Below, piece after piece: positions 1-8,743 of a stretch of DNA of 33,544 nt. The notes under the pieces were generated by a model. It did not search any database. It was not told the DNA's origin and worked only from the letters and a program-made list of their open reading frames with translations. The stretch comes from Gemmatimonadota bacterium (GTDB taxonomy: Bacteria > Gemmatimonadota > Gemmatimonadetes > Gemmatimonadales > GWC2-71-9). Where the stretch lies: assembly GCA_003222155.1 (NCBI GenBank), contig QHUU01000078.1, positions 1 through 33,544 of the forward strand, given 5' to 3'. Position 1 is the stretch's first letter. Each line of letters opens with the position of its first letter. A program made the position numbers and the translations under genes.

Positions 1-397
1 CCAGCACCTTGAGCCATTGCGACGCCGCCAACGTCCACGTGAGCGCGTTGGCGTACACCGCCGCATGGCCCCGCACTTGGGCGGGCGTGGCACCTGCGAG
101 AGACGCGAGGCCCGAGGAGACGACCACGCTCGCGAGCAGCACGCTGCTCGCGGTCGCGGCGGACCCGGAGAACGTGTGCAGCGCCAGGTGATCGATGCCG
201 GGGAGCGAGGCGGGGTCACACGGCAGCGCGCACGGCGGCGGGCCGTGGGGGAGCCCCGCAGCGTCGGGGATGACGGACAACCCGCCGGCGGCCACGACCG
301 ACGCCGCATCCCACCAGGCGACGCGATACGAAGTCTGCGCCGCCGCCGGTCGCGCGGCGACGGTGCACAAAGTGATCGCCACGGCCAGCCGGCGCAT
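1..397 (-). CDS. PAP2-family phosphatase, secreted, 5' part only
   Basis: Reading the minus strand from an ATG at 397 gives an open frame that runs off the left edge, so only about 132 N-terminal residues are present. It begins with a signal peptide (MRRLAVAITLCTVAARPAAA, likely cleaved before QTSY). Mature-protein features are a WWDAASVVAAGG stretch, a Cys-containing loop, a hydrophobic helix and QWLKVL just at the edge. Secreted PAP2 phosphatases of this layout carry the first catalytic motif (K-x6-RP) right after such a K, but that motif lies outside the window. It is divergent from spt with 148 bases between. The family dephosphorylates lipid phosphates at the outer membrane face. It could instead be another multi-helix envelope protein. 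The reading frame is clear; the family assignment is moderate. Confidence 0.6.
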   Translation of the reverse strand, partial: MRRLAVAITLCTVAARPAAAQTSYRVAWWDAASVVAAGGLSVIPDAAGLPHGPPPCALPCDPASLPGIDHLALHTFSGSAATASSVLLASVVVSSGLASLAGATPAQVRGHAAVYANALTWTLAASQWLKVL

Positions 398-479
398 CCG
401 GGGTTCTCGTTCGAAACGGGCGGTCTTGAACTTACGTACCGTGGCGAACCGGTGCTCGAGGGTCGCATCTCTCGTCCCC

Positions 480-508
480 TTGCGGTTTTAGGTCACCTCC
501 ACTAGCAT
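480..508 (+). promoter_or_regulatory. Candidate sigma-70-like promoter for the ceramide operon
   Basis: TTGCGG (480-485), a 17-base spacer and TAGCAT (503-508) lie 37 bases before the spt start, inside the 148-base divergent gap (398-545). A G-rich stretch (537-541) just before the GTG may act as a weak ribosome binding site. This is a match by eye to a loose consensus; nothing else is evident in the gap. Confidence 0.3.
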
Positions 509-545
509 GTAGGCTGCATTTTCCCATCACCGCCCTGGGGGCCCC

Positions 546-1751
546 GTGAACACCGAGACCCTGCAGCACGTCGCATTGTTCGACAAGTGCAAGAGCTTCA
601 CCAAGGCCCGGGAGCTCCAGTCAGTGGGCTTGTACCCGTACTTCCGGCCCATTTCCCACTCCGAAGACACCGTCGTCGTCATCGAGGGCAAAGAGCGGAT
701 CATGATGGGCTCCAACAACTATTTGGGGCTCACGCATCATCCGGCGGTGCTCGCGGCGGCGAAGCAGGCGCTCGAGCGCTACGGGTCGGGCTGCACCGGC
801 AGCCGGCTCTTGAACGGCACGCTGGACCTGCACGAGCGGCTCGAGCAGGAGCTGGCGCAGTTCTTCGGGAAGGAAGCGTGCCTCGTCTTCTCGACCGGCT
901 ATCAGGCGAACCTGGGGCTGATTTCGGGGCTGGTGGGCCGGGGCGACGTGGTGTTCCTCGACAAGCTCGACCATGCGTCGATCGTGGACGGCGCCAAGAT
1001 GTCCTACGGCGAGACGGTGCGCTTCAACCACGGCGACCTGGCCGCGCTGGAGCGTAAGCTGCAGCAGGTGCCCCCCGGCACCGGGATGATGGTCATTGTC
1101 GACGGCGTCTACTCCATGGAGGGAGACATCGCCGACGTACCCAGCCTGCTCAAGATCTGTCAGAAGTACGGGGCGGCGCTCGCGCTCGACGACGCGCACG
1201 CCGTGGGCGTGCTCGGCCCCCGCGGCGACGGCACGGCGGCACACTTCGGGCTCACCGACGAGGTGGATATCATCGTCGGGACGTTCTCCAAGTCGCTCGC
1301 ATCGATCGGCGGCTTCGCGGCGGGCTCGGACAACGTCATCCACTTCCTGAAGCACAACTCCCGACCGCTGATCTTCACGGCCGCGCTGCCGCCGGCGAAC
1401 ACGGCAGGCGTGCTCGCCGCGCTCGACATCCTGCAGCGCGAGCCCGAGCGGCGCGAGTGCCTGTGGCAGAACACGCGCCGGCTCCAGAACGGCCTGCGCT
1501 CGCTCGGCTTCGACATCGGCCCGACCGAGACGCCCATCGTACCGGTGCTCATCGGCCCGCTCGAGAAGACGTTCCTGTTCTGGCGGAAGCTGTTCGAAGC
1601 GGGTGTGTTCACGAACCCGGTAGTGCCGCCTGCCGTACCGCCCTCGCATTGCCGGCTGCGCACCAGCCTGATGGCGACGCACACGGCGCAGCAGATCGAC
1701 CATGCGTTGGAGGTGTTCGCCCGGCTCGGCAAAGAGCTGGGGGTCATCTGA
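546..1751 (+). CDS. spt: Serine palmitoyltransferase (alpha-oxoamine synthase family)
   Basis: The 401-residue PLP enzyme starts at GTG. The family condenses serine with a fatty acyl-CoA to 3-ketosphinganine, the first committed step of sphingolipid synthesis, in the cytosol. Visible landmarks are the stacking histidine in LDHASIVDG (His143), the DDAHAVG loop (Asp216, His218), the PLP lysine in [13 protein letters not shown] (Lys249) and the [13 protein letters not shown]-terminal signature. The GTFSKS..(G)GF form around the lysine is typical of serine palmitoyltransferase rather than of AONS or KBL, which carry a TxGKAxG-type motif. Length matches soluble bacterial enzymes. It overlaps the next gene by four bases and heads an operon with ceramide synthase and ceramide reductase homologues, which strongly supports this call over 8-amino-7-oxononanoate synthase; no biotin genes are nearby. 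Confidence 0.9.
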   Translation: MNTETLQHVALFDKCKSFTKARELQSVGLYPYFRPISHSEDTVVVIEGKERIMMGSNNYLGLTHHPAVLAAAKQALERYGSGCTGSRLLNGTLDLHERLEQELAQFFGKEACLVFSTGYQANLGLISGLVGRGDVVFLDKLDHASIVDGAKMSYGETVRFNHGDLAALERKLQQVPPGTGMMVIVDGVYSMEGDIADVPSLLKICQKYGAALALDDAHAVGVLGPRGDGTAAHFGLTDEVDIIVGTFSKSLASIGGFAAGSDNVIHFLKHNSRPLIFTAALPPANTAGVLAALDILQREPERRECLWQNTRRLQNGLRSLGFDIGPTETPIVPVLIGPLEKTFLFWRKLFEAGVFTNPVVPPAVPPSHCRLRTSLMATHTAQQIDHALEVFARLGKELGVI

Positions 1752-2860
1752 GCCTTCCGGAGATCGCGCCCGTCACCGACGGGCGCGGTCTCGCGCAGTT
1801 CATTGCCTTCCCCTACGACCACTACCGCGGCGACCCGCTCTGGGTGCCGCAACTGCGGATGGACGTCCGCACCCTGCTCACACCGGGCAAGAACCCGTTC
1901 TTCCAGCACGCCCAGGCGCAGTACTTCCTGGCGCGGGTCAACGGGAGGACGGTCGGGCGGATCGCTGCCATCAAGAACGACGCGCACACGCGCGAGCACG
2001 GCGACCGGGTCGGGTTCTACGGCTTCTTCGAGTGCATCGACGACCCGGCGGCGGCGCGGGCGCTGTTCGACACCGCGGCCACCTGGCTGCGCGCGCGTGG
2101 TCTGCGGGTGATGCGCGGGCCCATGAGCCCGTCGATCAACGACGAGTGCGGACTTCTGGTCGAGGGCTTCGACACGCCGCCCACGCTGATGATGCCCCAC
2201 AACCCGCCCTACTACGTCGGCCTGCACGAGGGCTACGGCTTCGCCAAGGCGAAGGACCTGCTCGCCTTCGAGAGCCCCAACGCCCGGATGCCCGAGCGGA
2301 TCGCGCGCGCGGCCAAGGTGATCGCGGAGCGCAAGAACATCACGCTGCGGCCGTTGAACATGAAGCGGTTCAGGCAGGAGGTAGAGCTCGTCAAGGCGCT
2401 CTACAATCAGGCGTGGGAGAAAAACTGGGGGTTCGTTCCCCTCACCGACGCCGAAATCGACCACCTGGCCAAGCAGCTCAAGCCGATCGTCGAGCCCGAC
2501 CTGGTGTGCTTCGCGGAGCGGCAGGGCGAGGTGATCGGATTCGCCGTCGCTCTCCCCGATTTCAACGTCGCCCTCAAGCACAACCCCTCGGGGCGCCTGT
2601 ATGGATTGCCGAAAATCCTCTGGTATGCGCGCAAGATTCATCGCTGCCGCATCCTCCTGCTCGGCACCGTGAAGGCGTACCGCATGAGCGGGGTGGACGC
2701 CCTGATGTACCATTGGATCTGGACCAAGGGCGCGACCCACGGCTACCACTGGGGCGAGGGGGGCTGGATCCTCGAGGACAACGTCCCCATGGTGAACGGC
2801 GCCCTGCAGCTCGGGTTTCGTCCGTACAAGACGTACCGGATCTACGACAAGCCGCTGTGA
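1748..2860 (+). CDS. bcerS: Bacterial ceramide synthase (GNAT-fold N-acyltransferase)
   Basis: This 370-residue protein resembles the GNAT-like family whose Caulobacter member, bCerS, N-acylates 3-ketosphinganine to 3-oxo-dihydroceramide. The family-like N-terminus includes the block [20 protein letters not shown], then [40 protein letters not shown] and a C-terminal acyltransferase half ending [23 protein letters not shown]. There is no ATG, GTG or TTG in frame near the expected N-terminus. CTG at 1748, overlapping the spt stop as CTGA and preceded by a G-rich GCTGGGGG, gives the family's usual length, so I use it. The frame stays open upstream into spt, but that part looks like out-of-frame coding and not like the family. 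It overlaps cerR by four bases. Confidence 0.82.
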   Translation: MSLPEIAPVTDGRGLAQFIAFPYDHYRGDPLWVPQLRMDVRTLLTPGKNPFFQHAQAQYFLARVNGRTVGRIAAIKNDAHTREHGDRVGFYGFFECIDDPAAARALFDTAATWLRARGLRVMRGPMSPSINDECGLLVEGFDTPPTLMMPHNPPYYVGLHEGYGFAKAKDLLAFESPNARMPERIARAAKVIAERKNITLRPLNMKRFRQEVELVKALYNQAWEKNWGFVPLTDAEIDHLAKQLKPIVEPDLVCFAERQGEVIGFAVALPDFNVALKHNPSGRLYGLPKILWYARKIHRCRILLLGTVKAYRMSGVDALMYHWIWTKGATHGYHWGEGGWILEDNVPMVNGALQLGFRPYKTYRIYDKPL

Positions 2861-3822
2861 GGGCGTTCGTCACCGGCGGGACGGGCTTCGTCGGGGCGCA
2901 CCTGGTCCGTGCGCTGCGCGCTCAGGGCGACGCGGTGACGTGCCTGGTTCGAGCCCCTGCCCGGGCGCAGGCGCTGGGATGGACGGACGTTCGCCTGGTT
3001 TGCGGCGACCTGGACGACGCGCGCGCGCTGCGCGAGGGGTGCGCCGGCGTGGAGGTGATCTACCACGTCGCGGGACGCATCAGCGCGCGCGGTCTCGACG
3101 AGTTCATGCACGCCAATCGCGACGGTACGGCCAATGTGCTGGAAGCCGCGGCCAAGCAGCCGCCGCGGCGCCTCGTGCTGGTGTCGTCGCTCGCGGCAGC
3201 CGGGCCGACACAGCCGGGGGCGCCGGTCGATGAGACGAGCCCCCCCTCCCCGGTCACGCCGTACGGCCAGAGCAAGCTCGCCGCGGAGCTGCTGGTGCGC
3301 GCGGCGGCTTTCCCCTGGACCATCGTGCGCCCGCCCACCGTGTACGGCGAGCGGGATCGCGAGGTGCTCAAGCTGTTCAAGCTGGCGCGGCTCGGGCTCG
3401 CCCCAGTGTTCGGTGACGGATCCCAGGAGCTGTCGGTCATCTACGCGGGGGATCTCGCGGCCGCGCTGGTGGCGGCGGCGGCGCCCGCCGCGGCGAATCG
3501 CGTGTACTACGCCGCCCACCCCGCGGTGACGACGAGCCGCGCGCTGGTGCGGGCGATCGGGCGCGCGGTCGGCCGAGAGCCCCGCGTCGTATCGCTGCCT
3601 GCCCCCCTCGTGCGCGGCTTGTTGTGGGCGATCGGCTCGGTCGCGCACCTCGCGGGCCGGGCGACCTTGCTCTCGTCGGACAAGGCGGCCGAGTTTCTCG
3701 CGCCGGCGTGGACCTGCCGTCCCGACGCGCTGATGCGTGACACGGGATGGCGGCCCGAGACGGACCTTGAAACCGGCTTGCGACAGACCGCGCAGTGGTA
3801 TCGGAAAGAGGGGTGGCTGTGA
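2857..3822 (+). CDS. cerR: NAD(P)-dependent epimerase/dehydratase-family ceramide reductase
   Basis: The 321-residue extended short-chain dehydrogenase starts at GTG in the quartet GTGA (2857-2860). The Rossmann motif GGTGFVG is at residues 7-13, an acidic GDLDD loop is near 50, serines lie at 110-111 and the catalytic Tyr136-x3-Lys140 sits in TPYGQSK. The substrate-binding part has RPPTVYGERD and the usual C-terminal WRPETDLETGLRQT. In Caulobacter a homologous epimerase-like protein, CerR, reduces the 3-keto group of 3-oxo-dihydroceramide after bCerS acts. The position directly after spt and bcerS gives it the same role here. Without that context the sequence alone would support only a generic NAD-dependent epimerase/dehydratase. 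It overlaps the following PAP2 gene by four bases. Confidence 0.8.
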   Translation: MRAFVTGGTGFVGAHLVRALRAQGDAVTCLVRAPARAQALGWTDVRLVCGDLDDARALREGCAGVEVIYHVAGRISARGLDEFMHANRDGTANVLEAAAKQPPRRLVLVSSLAAAGPTQPGAPVDETSPPSPVTPYGQSKLAAELLVRAAAFPWTIVRPPTVYGERDREVLKLFKLARLGLAPVFGDGSQELSVIYAGDLAAALVAAAAPAAANRVYYAAHPAVTTSRALVRAIGRAVGREPRVVSLPAPLVRGLLWAIGSVAHLAGRATLLSSDKAAEFLAPAWTCRPDALMRDTGWRPETDLETGLRQTAQWYRKEGWL

Positions 3823-4781
3823 GCACTTCACACGACGCCATGACGCCACGTTTCACGACGCTGCTTGCGACGTTGCGTCGTGGCGTCGTGGAACGACTTA
3901 CCGCCGTGGACGTCGTCACGCTCCTCTATATCGCCGTCGCGACCGCGGCGGTCCTGGCGTATTCGGGTCACGACCACGCCAGCTGGGACCTGCTGCTCAC
4001 CGCGCACGCCCTGATCCTGGTCCTGGTGCTGATCGCTCCCGCGGCGCGGCAGGCGGGCCCCATGGGTCGGTTCCTGGGCGACTGGTACCCCATGCTGCTC
4101 CTGGGCGGGCTGTACGCGGAGGTCGGGGTGCTGAACGTGGATCTCGCGTACCAGCACGACCTGGCCATCCAGCGGCTGGAGATGTGGGCGTTCGGCTCCC
4201 AGCTGTCGTATCGCTGGATCCGCGAGATGCCGAATCCGCTGCTCTCGTGGTTTCTCCACGGCTGTTATCTCGCGTACTACGCGATCCTGTACGCCTCGCC
4301 GCTCGGGCTGTGGCTGAGCGGGCGCCGCAGTGCGGCGCGGCGCACGATCTTCGCCGTGATGATCACCTTCTATCTGTGCTACGTGGTGTTCTTGTTCTTC
4401 CCGGTGGCGGGGCCGCGCTACGCGTTCGACCTCGCGCACAACGCGGCGACGGGCGTGTGGCCGGCGCGCGCGACGCAGTGGTTGCTCGACCGCGGCGACT
4501 CGTGGGGCGCCGCGTTTCCGTCGTCGCACGTCGCGGCCGCGGTCGTGGCCGCGGTGTGCGCGCTGCGGTACTGGCGTCGCCTTGGAGTGGTGCTCGCGCC
4601 GTTCACGATCGGCCTGGTGCTGTCGGTGGTGTACGGACAGTTTCACTACGCGGTGGATGCGGTCGCGGGCCTCATCGTAGCGGGCGCGGTGCTCGCCTCC
4701 CACACCGTTTACTACGCGACAGCGCCCGCCGCGGCGCCGGCCGCCCTCGCCGAGCGCGGGCTCGAAACCGGCCGGGCCTAA
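3819..4781 (+). CDS. AUR1/IPC-synthase-like PAP2 membrane enzyme
   Basis: The 320-residue polytopic membrane protein starts at GTG in a GTGA overlap with cerR; GAGGGG at 3808-3813 is a good ribosome binding site. An ATG at 3840 is an alternative. After a soluble leader it has about six or seven membrane helices. The PAP2_3 (AUR1-type) motifs are present: GPRY (198-201), PSSHVAAA with the catalytic His237, and HYAVD with His276 and Asp280 in the H-x3-D arrangement of yeast Aur1. Eukaryotic relatives move phosphoinositol from a phospholipid to ceramide. As the last gene of a ceramide operon, it is inferred to attach a phospho-head group to ceramide, or to remove one. Plain lipid phosphatase activity is the main alternative. 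Its TAA overlaps the stop of the convergent gene. Confidence 0.78.
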   Translation: MSTSHDAMTPRFTTLLATLRRGVVERLTAVDVVTLLYIAVATAAVLAYSGHDHASWDLLLTAHALILVLVLIAPAARQAGPMGRFLGDWYPMLLLGGLYAEVGVLNVDLAYQHDLAIQRLEMWAFGSQLSYRWIREMPNPLLSWFLHGCYLAYYAILYASPLGLWLSGRRSAARRTIFAVMITFYLCYVVFLFFPVAGPRYAFDLAHNAATGVWPARATQWLLDRGDSWGAAFPSSHVAAAVVAAVCALRYWRRLGVVLAPFTIGLVLSVVYGQFHYAVDAVAGLIVAGAVLASHTVYYATAPAAAPAALAERGLETGRA

Positions 4782-5380
4782 CCCGGGAGGGCCGCCGCGC
4801 GCGAGGCGACCGTGTCGAGGTCCCCACCGAGCGCGTCCATCTTCCGTTGAAAACGACAGTCGATGATCAGCAAGCCCACCACGTACGCCGTCAGATTGAC
4901 CACGAAGACCACGCTGAAGATGAGCGGGTACGGCAGCCACAACCCGAAGTAGAGCGCGAACCGCTTGACCCCGGGGTCGAGCTGCGAGCGATCGGCGATG
5001 CTCGTCATCAGCAGGATCGCCGACAGCGCAAGGAGCACGAGCCGCCACGGGACGAGGCCCGCCCAACCCAGCCCCGCGAACATCACGGCCTCGGAGGCGC
5101 GGTCCAGCTGGGTGTCGAGCCGCCGCCCGGCGGCCGAGGCGAGCCCGTACGCCCGGGCGATCCCGCCGTCGATCCCGTCCAGTACCTGTCCCAGCGCCAT
5201 CAGGGCGAGGCCCCAACCGAGGCGTCCCACCCCGACGGCCACGCCCGCGGCGGCGCTCGTGCCGAACGCCGCCCACGTCACCTGCGCCGGCGACAAGCCG
5301 AGCGTCTCGTGGCAGAGGCGCAGCAGCGGCCGGATCGCGCGATCCAGACCCCGTCCGATCGCCGGCGCGAAGTCAAACAC
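4778..5380 (-). CDS. CDP-alcohol phosphotransferase (copy 1)
   Basis: A 200-residue integral membrane enzyme carrying the full family signature D-x2-DG-x2-AR-x8-G-x3-D-x3-D: Asp68, Asp71, Gly72, Ala75, Arg76, Gly85, Asp89, Asp93, all metal and CDP ligands. Such enzymes transfer a phospho-alcohol from a CDP-activated donor to a second alcohol, usually in lipid synthesis. The GTG at 5380 is chosen because it lies eight bases inside the end of the preceding gene and gives the normal family N-terminus; longer readings overlap that gene out of frame. It is the last gene of the minus-strand operon, and its TAG overlaps the stop of the ceramide operon. The substrate is unknown; a phosphatidylinositol-phosphate-synthase-like role would suit the neighbours. 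Confidence 0.85.
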   Translation of the reverse strand: MFDFAPAIGRGLDRAIRPLLRLCHETLGLSPAQVTWAAFGTSAAAGVAVGVGRLGWGLALMALGQVLDGIDGGIARAYGLASAAGRRLDTQLDRASEAVMFAGLGWAGLVPWRLVLLALSAILLMTSIADRSQLDPGVKRFALYFGLWLPYPLIFSVVFVVNLTAYVVGLLIIDCRFQRKMDALGGDLDTVASRAAALPG

Positions 5381-5816
5381 GGCGGCGGTACCAGTACAGA
5401 GCCGCGTACCCGGCGAGCAGCAGCGCGAAGAGCGTGCCTTCTTTGAGCCTGTCGGAAACCGTGACGAGCCACCCACGGGTGACCCACGTCGAATACGGGT
5501 AGAACGGCATCTTCTCGAACCGCACGCTGTAATCCATCGCCACGTGGATCGCGAAGAACAGCAGCGGCACCACGCTGCCGAGAAACAGGCACAGCGGCAC
5601 GATCCAGAGGAGCGCCACCGGCTCCTGCAGCGAGGAGCGCCAGTAGTAGCCCCGTTTGTCCCGCAGGCCGACGGCGCGGAGGTAGAACGGCGCCTTGACG
5701 ACGTGGTCGATGTCGACGCCCATACCGAAGGCGTAGGCGAGCACCTTGTCGCGTCCCTCGAGGCCCATCGCCTGCACGCCCAGCGTCGTGGCGAGGAAGT
5801 GCGTGAAGACCGTCAT
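5373..5816 (-). CDS. YdjM/DUF457-like membrane metal-dependent hydrolase
   Basis: A 147-residue membrane protein beginning [13 protein letters not shown]. The ATG at 5816 overlaps the stop of the upstream gene as ATGA. Probable metal ligands follow the YdjM-like pattern: His6, then VDIDHV (Asp35, Asp37, His38), then HVAMD (His91, Asp95), between about three or four hydrophobic helices. Relatives are predicted membrane hydrolases of unknown substrate. Placed between a flippase-like gene and a CDP-alcohol phosphotransferase, it may act on a lipid or lipid precursor, but that is only inference. Confidence 0.6.
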   Translation of the reverse strand: MTVFTHFLATTLGVQAMGLEGRDKVLAYAFGMGVDIDHVVKAPFYLRAVGLRDKRGYYWRSSLQEPVALLWIVPLCLFLGSVVPLLFFAIHVAMDYSVRFEKMPFYPYSTWVTRGWLVTVSDRLKEGTLFALLLAGYAALYWYRRRV

Positions 5817-6817
5817 GGCGTGGCGGCCCCGGCCGGCGCCGCCCGGCGGCGCCCCGACAGCCAAACGAGGCCGACGCCCGCGCCGATCCACGCGAGATCG
5901 CGCACCCGACTCACGATGGCAGTGTAGACACCGAGTGCCGGGTCGAGGCCCAGCAGCTGGAACAGCAGGTAGAGCGAGCCTTCCTTCGTGCCCGCCTCGA
6001 ACGGGACCACAAACAGCGCGTTCTGGACGAGCTGCGTGAGGCCACCGATGACGTACGCCCGGGCGTAGCCGATGTCGAGCCCCACCGACAGGGCGATGAG
6101 CAGGTACTCGGCCATGAAGAGGCAGCGGCTGGCGTACTCGAGCGCGAGGGCCTGGAGGAAGCGGCGTGGGCTCGCGTGGTAGAACTGGGCGATCTGCTCG
6201 TCCATCGAGGCGAGCGTGGCGCGCTTGGGCTCGAGGCGTCGGGCCAGCCGGTCGAGCAGCGGCGTCCGGTGCAGCAGGTCGAGCGCGCCCGCGAGCATGC
6301 CCCGCTGGTGGCCCGTGAGGAGCAGCAGCGCCAGGACGGCGAGCACGAGGAAGGCCGCGGCCAAGAGCGCGACGATCACCGGGGCATGGGGCAGGAGAAT
6401 CAGGCCCAGCACCACGGCGGTGAGAAGGCTCAGCAGCATGCCGAAGGTGTGCAGCATCTGATAGATCACCGCCGAGCCGGCGGCGCGCCGCAGCCCGAGC
6501 CAGGGCGCGACGGCCGCGATCTTGAACGGCTCGCCCCCTACGTTGACGAGCGGCGTCATGAAGTTGAGCGAGAAACTGGCTACGGTGATCGCCCAGGCGC
6601 GCCAGAACGGCGGGCGGCTCGGCTCACCCGCCATCACGAGCCACCACGCGCCGGCGTTGCAGGCGCACACCGCGCCGTACAGCAGCAGGATCGGTACGAA
6701 CATCCAGCCCGTCCGCCGCGCGTCCGCGAGCAGCGCCGCCACGCCGATGCGCGCCACCAGATAGGCGAACACCGCGGAGCCGACGACGAACAGCAGGGCC
6801 TGGAGCCGACGACTCAC
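5813..6817 (-). CDS. Flippase-like lysylphosphatidylglycerol-synthase TM-domain protein
   Basis: The 334-residue multi-helix protein (about eight membrane spans) resembles the LPG_synthase_TM (flippase-like) family. Landmarks are FMTPLVNVGGEPFKI near residue 100, where the family carries a conserved P-x-x-x-GGEP/K motif, and VPFEAGTKEGSLYLLFQLLGL late in the protein, matching the family's PxGxGxxEG-type loop. The family includes the lipid-translocating half of MprF and hopanoid/glycolipid transport proteins; the aminoacyl-transferase half is absent. GTG at 6817 overlaps the stop of the Gfo/Idh gene as GTGA. In this operon it probably moves the finished or half-finished lipid across the membrane. 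Substrate cannot be read from the sequence. Confidence 0.82.
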   Translation of the reverse strand: MSRRLQALLFVVGSAVFAYLVARIGVAALLADARRTGWMFVPILLLYGAVCACNAGAWWLVMAGEPSRPPFWRAWAITVASFSLNFMTPLVNVGGEPFKIAAVAPWLGLRRAAGSAVIYQMLHTFGMLLSLLTAVVLGLILLPHAPVIVALLAAAFLVLAVLALLLLTGHQRGMLAGALDLLHRTPLLDRLARRLEPKRATLASMDEQIAQFYHASPRRFLQALALEYASRCLFMAEYLLIALSVGLDIGYARAYVIGGLTQLVQNALFVVPFEAGTKEGSLYLLFQLLGLDPALGVYTAIVSRVRDLAWIGAGVGLVWLSGRRRAAPAGAATP

Positions 6818-7863
6818 ACGCCGTCCGGGATCGTCACGGTCGCGCCGCTCCGGGCGGCCGCGTACGCGTGCTCCACGACGCTCGCCACGCGGGCGATGTC
6901 GTCCAGGAATCGCGTGCCGGCGTCCCCCGAGTCCAGCGCGGCGACGAACGCCTCGAACAGACAGGCGAACCACCGGTGATACGCCGTCTTGTCCAGCTCG
7001 GCCGCGAAGTCCAGCCGCTCCACGGCGCCCCCGCGCTCGAGCCGCAGCTCACCGTCCACCCATTCGATCGTGCCGGCATCCCCGACGAAGCGGATGCGGT
7101 TCTCACGGGTGCGTCCGGCCCACGTGAAGAACATCGTCGCCAGCCGGCCGGGATATTCGAACCGCAGGGCGGCCGTGTCCTCGACGTCGTATCCCGCGTG
7201 CCGCAGTGTGCCCGTCCAGGCGCTCACCGCAGCCGGCATGCCGGCGACGTCGAGCAGCTGGTAGACGAGATGCGTGCCGTGGTCGAGCAGCACGCCGCCC
7301 CGTCCCGTCGCGCTGGTGCCCCGCCAGGGCGTGCTCCCTGCTTGCGCTCCTCCGGCCCGGCCGGGGTCGGCCGCGAGCCGGTGGACGGAGAACTCCGCCA
7401 GGTGCCAGCGACCGATGGCTCCGGCCGCGAGCCACTCTTTCACCCGCAGCCAGGCCGGGTTGTAGCGGTACTGGTGGCACGGCATCACGATGCGGGCGCT
7501 GGCCCGGGCAGCCGCGGCGATCCGGGCGGCCTCGGCGCGAGTGAGCGCCACCGGCTTCTCGCACACCACGTGGTACCCCTGCTCGAGTCCCCACATGATG
7601 AGCTCGAGGTGGGAGGCGGTCGGCGTGCAGATATCGATGAAGTCGAGCGGGGCGAGGTCGCGCAACGCCGCGCGGTCGCCCAGCAGGGGGATCCCGTCCA
7701 CCGGCGGAACGGCGGGCGCGCTGTCCACGATGGCGACGACGTCGACGCGGCCGCGGAGGGCGGCGCCCCGCAACGCGGGCAAATGCGACTGCCGCGCGAT
7801 GCCCCCGGCTCCAATCAGGGCACCACGGTACCGCCCCGGCTCAGGTGACGCGGGCGTAGGCAT
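6814..7863 (-). CDS. Gfo/Idh/MocA-family NAD(P)-dependent oxidoreductase
   Basis: The 349-residue enzyme starts at an ATG preceded by GGAG with a four-base gap, 23 bases inside the end of the CDP-alcohol gene. The Rossmann motif GAGGIA is at 18-23, the catalytic lysine lies in CEKPVA (Lys103), and the active-site loop GRGGVLLDHGTHLV supplies Asp194 and His198, as in inositol 2-dehydrogenase and related sugar dehydrogenases. The family oxidises or reduces a ring hydroxyl of sugars and cyclitols with NAD(P). Beside a class III aminotransferase, it could make a keto intermediate for amination (as in inosose to inosamine), which is inference. Length and motifs are complete. Confidence 0.85.
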   Translation of the reverse strand: MPTPASPEPGRYRGALIGAGGIARQSHLPALRGAALRGRVDVVAIVDSAPAVPPVDGIPLLGDRAALRDLAPLDFIDICTPTASHLELIMWGLEQGYHVVCEKPVALTRAEAARIAAAARASARIVMPCHQYRYNPAWLRVKEWLAAGAIGRWHLAEFSVHRLAADPGRAGGAQAGSTPWRGTSATGRGGVLLDHGTHLVYQLLDVAGMPAAVSAWTGTLRHAGYDVEDTAALRFEYPGRLATMFFTWAGRTRENRIRFVGDAGTIEWVDGELRLERGGAVERLDFAAELDKTAYHRWFACLFEAFVAALDSGDAGTRFLDDIARVASVVEHAYAAARSGATVTIPDGV

Positions 7864-8743
7864 TGTGCTCCGCGTCGAGCAGGCCGCCCAGGGCGGTGGC
7901 ATTCCACTCGTGCATCCACAGGAGCACCACGAGCAGCAGGCTCATCCACACCGCCTCGGTCCACAGGAACACCGACGGGCGCCCGGCGAGCCCCGCGACG
8001 CCGAGCACGATGAAGCGGATGTTCTGCCCCAACCACGCGCACAGGGGCAGCACGGCGTCCTGGCGGGCGCGGTACTGCGTCCGGAAGGGCGTCGAGACGC
8101 CGCCCTGCCGCAGGGCACGGATGAGCTTCACCGAGCGGGGGAACAGCTGGACCTGTCGCACCACGTAATCGCGGTACACGCGTGCGCCGAACCGCTCGAG
8201 CAGCGAGCCGCGCGGGGTGGGGTCCAGGTCCTCGGGGAGGTCGAGCTCACCCCGGCCGCCTACCCCGATGTACAGGAACGCGTTGCGCACGAAGTCGATG
8301 GCCGCGCTCTGGAACGTGTGCGCGAGCCCGGCGGCCGCGACGAGCAAGCACGCGCCCGGCCACCAGAAGCCCGCGGCGATGAGTCGGTACATCAGATGGA
8401 AGTAGAGGTTGACGAAGCGGAGGTTGTCGTTGATCCCGTCCAGGGCCCGGCCGAAACGGGTGGACGTGCCGCGCAGCCGCGCCAGCTGCCCGTCCGCCGA
8501 GTCGAACACGTCCGACACGATGAAGAGCCCGAAGCCGATCAGGTTCGTCCAGTGGTCGCGGTAGGCGAACAGGTGGCCGGCCACCAGCCCGATGACGAGC
8601 GACCACAGGGTCACCTGATCGGCGGAGATGCCGGTGGGCTGCAACGCGCGGGCGATCCGGATGCCAATGGGCCGGAAGAAGTGGAGGTCCACCCACTCCT
8701 CGACCGACCGTCCCTTATGCGACAAGTCGTTCGGTGGCTTCAC
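7841..8743 (-). CDS. CDP-alcohol phosphotransferase (copy 2)
   Basis: A 300-residue membrane enzyme longer than copy 1. The complete signature is present: Asp81, Asp84-Gly85, Ala88-Arg89, Gly98, Asp102, Asp106, in DSADGQLARLRG..GRALDGIND. The first 20 residues are soluble and a long central segment (about 165-230, LYIGVGGRGELD.. to ..RQDAV) probably faces the cytosol, unlike copy 1. A CDP-linked donor is expected, and the upstream nucleotidyltransferase could make it. The start at 8743 overlaps the aminotransferase end by 29 bases, and the stop overlaps the Gfo/Idh start. Copies 1 and 2 differ in length and surroundings, so they probably act on different substrates. Confidence 0.87.
   Translation of the reverse strand: MKPPNDLSHKGRSVEEWVDLHFFRPIGIRIARALQPTGISADQVTLWSLVIGLVAGHLFAYRDHWTNLIGFGLFIVSDVFDSADGQLARLRGTSTRFGRALDGINDNLRFVNLYFHLMYRLIAAGFWWPGACLLVAAAGLAHTFQSAAIDFVRNAFLYIGVGGRGELDLPEDLDPTPRGSLLERFGARVYRDYVVRQVQLFPRSVKLIRALRQGGVSTPFRTQYRARQDAVLPLCAWLGQNIRFIVLGVAGLAGRPSVFLWTEAVWMSLLLVVLLWMHEWNATALGGLLDAEHNAYARVT

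Noticed and set aside
17-505. Plus-strand open frame at the left edge
   Set aside because: Arg-rich translation without motifs; the minus strand here has a clear signal peptide and reading frame to the edge.
1702-3822. Apparent 706-codon gene spanning bcerS and cerR
   Set aside because: The first half is bcerS in the wrong frame and is Arg/Ala-rich; the real cerR starts at GTG 2857 with a Rossmann motif at once.
3840-4781. PAP2 enzyme start at ATG 3840
   Set aside because: GTG 3819 has a good GAGGGG ribosome site and the same GTGA coupling as cerR; the ATG is kept only as an alternative.
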